From Lepraria neglecta (taxonomy: Eukaryota > Ascomycota > Lecanoromycetes > Lecanorales > Stereocaulaceae), in NCBI GenBank assembly GCA_033220425.1, contig CM065648.1:5146001-5210000 (forward strand): 64,000 nucleotides of DNA, given 5' to 3'. Below are positions 58,218-64,000 of the stretch, in pieces. The notes under the pieces are model-generated. The model was not told the origin of the DNA. It made no database searches and saw only the letters and a program-made list of their open reading frames with translations. The position numbers were made by a program, and so were the translations under genes. Numbering within the stretch: the stretch's first letter is position 1; each line of letters starts with the position of its first letter.

Positions 58218-58733
58218 TATATTTAGGTTGGGATGAAGATTTGATGGGGGTATTTGTTTGGGAATGGGAAAGGGTGAAGTGCGCTAATATACATAGATAG
58301 GGAATGGGATTGAACACTCGTCCGCCTTTCTTTCTGGATCTAGAGCACTAGCGACGTCATAAGCATATATGAGATGGATTTCTGACTTCTCGATTGGCTC
58401 GCACTAATTCGCGCGCCTTGATCACTTTATTCTTATATGTTTCGAAACCTTGGCCCCATGAAGGCCGGTATAGACCCCAAACTAGCACTGAGACGAACCA
58501 TGACGTCCAATCACGTCAAGTATATTAACACCTTTTGGCCCTCATCACGCCTGTGCTTTGCATTTACGTAGAGATTTTTCCTATAATTCTGCTGCGGCCA
58601 GGTTCACTCTCCGGGGACTTTTCAAATATACGCTGCACTAAATGCGACACTCAACCCCTTCTTTCCATCATTAAATCCAATATTCTCGGTGCTCACTTAG
58701 TTATTCGCCTTAATAACCTACCTCGCTAACGCA

Positions 58734-59950
58734 ATGTCTTCTAACGCTATCGATACCAATAACTACACAATTGATAACAGTGGAATTAACGTTGGAAAAT
58801 ACATCAACCCGGATGGCTCTTACATCGAGAATAGTGAATTTCCTTCAATCGACGAGATCTGCTGTAAGACTGATGATTGTTAGATCCTCCAGGATGGGGC
58901 CAGCGTGTGCCCATCTGGTCAGGAAACCCGTACTACCGACAGAACCCCATAACAGGCGCCACGGGAACATGGCTGCTATGCTGCATGGCATCACGATATG
59001 GGCGGCCGTCGTGACGCGCAAAAGCAGACTCAGTCCCGTCACCACTGCGATTTTCGGCGGCTAGAAATCTAGGTATTGGGGTGCCATGGGATTCTTCCTT
59101 GTTACCTACATCTTCTGCTTCGCCGACGACATTGTCCTCATGATCAGTAGTGAAGAACCACAGTTCTACTTTATGGTCCCATTACCTCCTCTGGACGATC
59201 TACACGCTGCTCCTCCATCTCATGCAACACTCGCCAGTGGGTCACACCAAATTCGGTCACGCCTATCTCTGGAGGTTCATGTTCGTCCGTGGCATCTTCT
59301 GCTATTTCCTCGCATTTCTCGTCACGATCATGCTGGCGCTGCGGATACCCTACTTGACCCACACTGCACTATATCCTTTGTCTGATTCATCCTTAAGCGT
59401 TCTGGAGGCCGCTCAAGGATTTTAATTAATCTTCGACTTCTCATACACTTTCACGGCTATAGAGATACTCGTTGTCTCTAGCATACTCTTGGCACATCGA
59501 GTCCGTCATGCCGGCCCGTATAGCAAAGCCGTAAGGAAAATCTTTATTCTCATCGCTTTCAAACTCCGCCACTAAAACAAGTCATCACAGGCCCTCGTCC
59601 TCAACCTCGTACTTATCGATTCTTTCTCGCCGCCCTCTTCACACTGTCCGGTGATATGATTACTATTCCGCCTAATCCCCAGTTCTTAATAGGAAATGGT
59701 TATAAGTGCAATAGCGAAGGTTGCCTCGACGCAGATCGGCTGATCATGGAGTTCATAGCAGTCATCTTTAGTGGGATAGGAGTCGTCTTACCGCTGACTG
59801 AGATAGTCGCTGACTGGGATAGTTGCTGCCAGTCAGCGGATGGGGTCGCCGATGGGTCGCGGTGGAGGTTGGACTCGATGGATATCGCGTTAGTGGATCG
59901 GGATCCGGCTGCTGCTCATACGAAACCTGACAATTACGATGCTTGATCGT
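58734..59950 (+). pseudogene. Membrane-protein gene relic
   Basis: ATG 58734 opens MSSNAIDTNNYTIDNSGINV and a hydrophilic leader with a CC pair (SIDEICCKTDDC) up to TAG at 58881-58883 (Trp expected). Downstream, shifting frames give hydrophobic segments: FLVTYIFCFADDIVL (59090), WTIYTLLLHLMQ (59190), GIFCYFLAFLVTIMLALRIP (59290), FSYTFTAIEILVVSSILLAH (59440) and FIAVIFSGIGVVLPL-type sequence (59755). This suggests a multi-pass protein broken by frameshifts and stops. Family not recognised. Confidence 0.45.
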
Positions 59951-60344
59951 TGAAACAATGTCTTTATCGAGTTTTGGCGAAGCTGCGGAGCCACGTCTGA
60001 AGCCATCTGAGGCGGAGGGTATGTGGAAGAGGCGGTCATAAGCATTTCTGTAATCGGAGGACCTGAGTTGAGAAGTCGACGTTTTAATATTGAAGGAAAT
60101 GTAATTAGATGTCGCTGCTATCAATCAGCGCCTGGGTGAGACATAATGACGCATATCGGTCTGTGGGGGCTGGGCCTTATAAACGAGAAATCCCAAAATG
60201 ATCAATTACATTGGTAAAGACTAGATAACATATTCGAGGCAGATACGCCGTCGTGAGGTCAATGATGGTGATGAGCTGCATGAGTCTTCATCGCTTGTGG
60301 GAAAGCAGGAAGTGGCTGTTCAGGCAAGGGTTATTGTGTCATAG

Positions 60345-60734
60345 TTATTGTTCTCACTCCTGAAGTTATACACACCGGCACAAGTGGATATGTAAATAGA
60401 TGCTTGGGCGGTCCAACACCAGGGCTAGTAAGCCTAGAAAGGCTATAACAGGTGCCCCAGCGCTAGAAAACTCCCATGCCTAGGCGGCATAGACCTGGAG
60501 TGTAGATAGGCTATATATAGGCTATGTATAAGGTGCGGGTGGGCGGAAAAGAACTGCTATGGCTCTGAAAGAGATGAATTCAACTGAAGAGCCAACTGCT
60601 GGTGGGGCGCTCATACAAATAGTGCTCTCAGGAAGCACGGATCTCTCGCTATGGCCCATGGTCATGGCGTATGGCGCATGGCTGAAACAGCACCTGATCA
60701 TGAGACACACTAACCTACAGTCCCACTGTAGCGA
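60345..60734 (-). repeat. Solo A-B unit of the Ngaro family (N3), RIP-free
   Basis: On the minus strand it is repeat A (60734-60548), the 71-bp spacer (60547-60477) and repeat B (60476-60345), with no coding body. This is what recombination between A1 and A2 of a complete element would leave. A is 187 bp here because of a 7-bp duplication. CpA/TpG sites are intact, unlike N1 and N2. Plus and minus ORFs of about 60 codons at 60522-60756 are repeat sequence. Confidence 0.88.
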
Positions 60735-61846
60735 GCTGTATCATCCGCTGACCTAAATACAATGACACAATGACCCTCTCTCGTCCATGGACATTGTAAT
60801 TACTAGCGCGAGAGCTGTAGTCCAAATTATATGTAACATATCAACGGCGGAATCGTTCAGGGACGTGGATACGAATCGGCTGCCTCCTCCCTCCGCTGGT
60901 ACTACCGCTGGCATGAGTTCAATGAACAATCATTCGATGCTTTCTGGAGATTTCTCCCATGAGGCATAATATAAGTTTCCATTGACCCAAAACGGTCTCA
61001 CCACCTACCTTCAGCCCCAGGAGAGGCGTCCTGGAAGAAAATTCATAGGACGGCTAGAATGCTACGTGGGCAACACCTCACCGCTGCAACCCCAGGCCAT
61101 GTCGAATGCCTACTAAGCCAACGTGGGAAATCCATTGAGACATAGGATCCATACCGGTGATGGGGGACCAGAAACATAATGGACGAAGTAGCGACCATAA
61201 TTCCAGAAAACACAAGCGAAAACGATAGATAAACGTACAATGTGGGAAGATATTTACTCTACTAGCGCTGTAGATCTATGAAAGAAGGATGAATATTTTA
61301 CTCGTCGTGAAGGCGAGGGTCAAGCTTGTCGAATATGTCAGTGCGCACAGACGACGCCGGTGTCTCTGTGGCATCCGTAATCTCGTCCGTGGCGGAGGTA
61401 TTTGATGGAGACTAACGTTCCGAGCCGATCGATACTCCGGATCGGAGCGACGAGGAATACAATCGATGCCAATCGGTCTCGTTCGGGCATGAGACAGCGA
61501 ACGCGGTGGAATTGGGTTCGGTAATAGCCCATTAAGTCGACGCTGGAATTTTGTTGACCATAAAAATTGCCCTCACGTTGATAATTATGCTGATTGGAGG
61601 ATACCCCTGGAGAACGTTCAGGTCTCGAATGCTCTCCCGAACCAGTCCAAATCTAAATGTCCCAACTTGGACAATACCGGCGACGGCATATTGGATTAAA
61701 CGAGGCGCTCGCGATTACAATCCTTCAAGGACATACTTAGCATAATCACGTAATACGTACTAACGCTAAGTCATCGAGATTGGTGCTTATCGAGGCTTCA
61801 TGCCCCGGCATACCCTCCCCCTGCCAGCGCAAGCCTTACTCATGAG
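60735..61846. other. No recognisable gene
   Basis: Ordinary composition with only short frames (60-65 codons) on both strands, none with recognisable features. Confidence 0.4.
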
Positions 61847-62475
61847 ATGCCTGCGGCAACTACCGACCGCCTAAATCGGTCACGTCCGTCTATTATCCCC
61901 AGCATCCATAACACGGCCGACAACAAGGGCATCGAATGCCACAGTATCAACGCCAGCAGCCAAGCTCTCCATATCCAGGCCAAAAGTACTTTGTGGGAGA
62001 GCCGAGAACAATGCTCATGTGGCCGTCAATACGCGAGCGGAGATGTGAATATAATGGATAGTAGTCATGATCTCCCCCAGCGTAAAGAAGCTCATTTGAA
62101 AACTACGGTCGCAACCTACGAGAGCGGCCGGTATACGGGCCGTTCCGCAGGCTCTGTTGGTTGGCGAATGGAGACGGTAATGGCTGATCAGGTTCTCTCC
62201 AATCGAGGCCAGACTATAGATCTGACGATAGGACTTTTGCAGGAGGAATTGGTGTCTCTATCAATCTAATCGGATGGAGGAAGAGACTTTCACGTAAACG
62301 ATCTTTAGCGATATTGTCCAAGCTACCTAAAAGGCAGCGTCGTTGTTTCTTATTCTCCTCGCTCTTGTGGCAACCCAGCTCTGCACTGATTGGACGGAAC
62401 ACCTCGGCAATAAGAACAATCTCCGCGACGCGCTAGGCTAATATAGGAAGGCTCAAAATCCCCGGGATTTTGTGT
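61847..62475 (+). pseudogene. Relic with a duplicate of the Ulp1-like gene's 3' end
   Basis: A 140-codon frame (61847-62269) ends in sequence homologous to 55617-55700: VGWRMETVMADQVLSNRGQT here against VDWRLETGLADHILFNGGQT there, then IDLTI in both. Nucleotide similarity runs on past the coding end, including the GCTCAAAAT-CCGGGATTTT segment (62450-62475 and 55816-55840). The upstream 300 bp do not match the other copy and are unassigned. Confidence 0.55.
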
Positions 62476-62667
62476 AGAGGGGCCAGTGCTCCTTGGCATA
62501 TTCAATAGCTTACGAATTGACCAAGTTCAAAGAGCCACTGATCAGACTTGAAATAGAATATCCTTAGCCCAGGCCGCCTTAATGAGTGAAGCTGAAGCAC
62601 TTTCGGTTCGTGTAGAGCTGTCTCAAACAGAGGAACGAAGATTGAGGTACCTAAGGTGAATATTCAG

Positions 62668-63255
62668 ATGAAATCAATCTCACGATCATTCTAAGAAGGT
62701 GCAACAGAACACTGCACAGCGATCGTGTCACCGTCTCGGTTGGCCGACACAAGGAGGTCTTCAAAGTCTCGGAAGATCTCTTGGCACACTGCTCACCCTT
62801 CTTTGAAAGGTCATTCAGTCTACCGTTGAAGGAGCACGCAGAACGGGTCATCGAGTTGCCTGAGGATTATCCCATGATCTTTGAACACTTCTTCATTTGG
62901 GTCCATTGCCATCATCATGATCTACCACCTCGATAGCAACGATAACAACCTCATTCATTTGGGTATCTTTGCAGAGAAATATCAAATTCGACTATTGATA
63001 AATCAGATATCCAACCTGTTACGAAACGGCATTAGCGAGGGCCATTAGAGGCCAGATCCAGACATGATCAGGACGGTCTACGGCGGCGTACCCGCCAACT
63101 CCATATTACGCCGATTGTGTTCGCTTGGGTTAGTAGTGAGCCTCAGACATGCTCATCGCACAGATTCTAGCTTGTGGGAAACCGTCTGCACCGACTTCGC
63201 AGATCTGGGTGTGAAGACCCTTCTGGGTTTTATAAGCCCGAAGATTCTTTACTAG
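62668..63255 (+). pseudogene. BTB/POZ-domain protein, frameshifted
   Basis: The frame INLTIILRRC...DRVTVSVGRHKEVFKVSEDL, followed by LLAHCSPFFERSF and RVIELPEDYPMIFEHFFIWV, is the core of a fungal BTB domain (62670-62925). TAG at 62934 and a frame change follow. The next frame gives LGIFAEKYQIRLLINQISNL (62960-63020), the helix after BTB. A C-terminal part follows (DMIRTVYGGVPANSILRRLC, open 63064-63255). No ATG fits the N-terminus. BTB proteins without further domains are common in fungi, often lineage-specific; partner unknown. Confidence 0.65.
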
Positions 63256-63439
63256 AAAAAGCCTGGGCCTAAGCAGTGTTATAACAGTGACTAGAGACAC
63301 TGCCAGCACGATGTTTCCACTGAGCACAATTTGCTTTTTCCACCTTATTAAAGAGCCAGTCATATTGAAATATTCACAATCCAGATGTTAATGGTCTGTG
63401 AGTCGGTAGCAGACTGTTCATATGTTTGCTGACAGTTCC

Positions 63440-64000
63440 CCCATATATCAGATCAACGGAATGGAATTTTCCTGTCATCCCATATGTGTGTCTCGTCCTC
63501 TGGCCAAATTTGATATCGAAAATCTTTTGCATCCACCACAGTAACATCTACCAAGTTGATTCTTGAGACGGGATCCCCACCATCCAGACCTTTCAAAATA
63601 GGCTCTTCGACCGTTTAAAAGGTAGACAGTCCCTTTGGGTTGAATCTGTTTGGTGGCGGTCTGGTGAGAACCGTTATCTCGTGGCTCTTGGGCACATAGA
63701 AGGCAAAAATCCTGGAGGAGCGAGGACAGGCCTAATCGTTCGCCAACTAAAGTTGATGGCTAAGGTGTCATCGTGGGTGTCTTCGTGTGGTGACTCGCAT
63801 TCAAGTGTGTCCTCCATAGGCCATGGGCTTGATGATATGCATGCACGGGTCTGTATACACCCAAGCGGCGCAAGATCGCCCCATTTCTCACACTCAAATA
63901 GGTCTCCGTTCTACGCCCAGGCTCTACTATCAGACGTTTGCGGAAGTTGTGGCTTGAGGAAATCTTCTCGGGCGTTTCTGAGTTCTCTGAAAACGATTGG
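63440..64000 (-). pseudogene. Possible gene relic at the window edge
   Basis: Minus-strand pieces read LDGGDPVSRINLVDVTVVDA near 63600-63540, followed by IWPEDETHIWDDRKIPFR and a stop near 63460. TVYLLNGRRAYFER is found just upstream in another frame. A plus-strand frame is also open from 63568 to the edge (144 codons) without family resemblance. I cannot decide between them; the minus reading looks more protein-like. Confidence 0.3.

Overview
The window is a piece of a filamentous ascomycete (Pezizomycotina-type) chromosome that has been heavily hit by repeat-induced point mutation (RIP). The evidence is asymmetric: over tens of kilobases CpA/TpG dinucleotides are almost gone and TpA is in excess, while CpG survives. 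Nearly every stop inside a recognisable transposon reading frame is TAG or TAA standing for TGG, CAG or CAA. No tRNA, rRNA or CRISPR array was recognised.

Layout. Positions 1-18.8 kb are one nest of elements. The host layer is a Ty1/copia element on the minus strand. Into it went a Ty3/gypsy copy on the plus strand (1-2304, cut by the window edge), a complete Ty3/gypsy on the minus strand (3866-10396, 407-bp LTRs, TAGGT target duplication) and a Rep/helicase Helitron (10426-18408). The Helitron carries a short nonautonomous relative inside it. About 18.84-19.96 kb is the carrier-protein and reductase end of a PKS-NRPS or NRPS-like gene. About 20-30.2 kb holds a third gypsy element and a CACTA/Plavaka-type DNA transposon, the latter split by a 625-bp nonautonomous derivative with the same ends. 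From 31.2 to 42.5 kb there are two tyrosine-recombinase retrotransposons of Ngaro type (A1-body-B1-A2-B2 split direct repeats), a GC-rich island, and a hAT transposon that cut off the 3' end of a membrane-protein gene (36.4-37.3 kb). From 42.8 to 50.4 kb there is a solo LTR and a fourth, chimeric gypsy element.

From about 50.4 kb to the end the base composition is that of ordinary fungal genes. Only one gene looks intact (a secreted Ser/Thr/Pro-rich protein, one intron, 50850-51586). The others are relics: a Ulp1-like protease gene and a duplicate of its 3' end, an IgE-binding-protein-family secreted protein, a small six-cysteine secreted protein, a membrane protein and a BTB/POZ protein. Several carry exactly one RIP-type nonsense codon, so mutation seems to have reached genes next to the repeats.

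Most notable: (i) an antisense reading frame for a cysteine-rich protein, between the chromodomain end of pol and the 3' LTR, recognisable in all three gypsy copies of one group; (ii) a family of nonautonomous Helitrons with about 210-bp internal repeats that share both ends with the autonomous copy; (iii) a full Ngaro-type split repeat with a solo A-B remnant; (iv) several insertions dated against each other by nesting and empty-site comparison.
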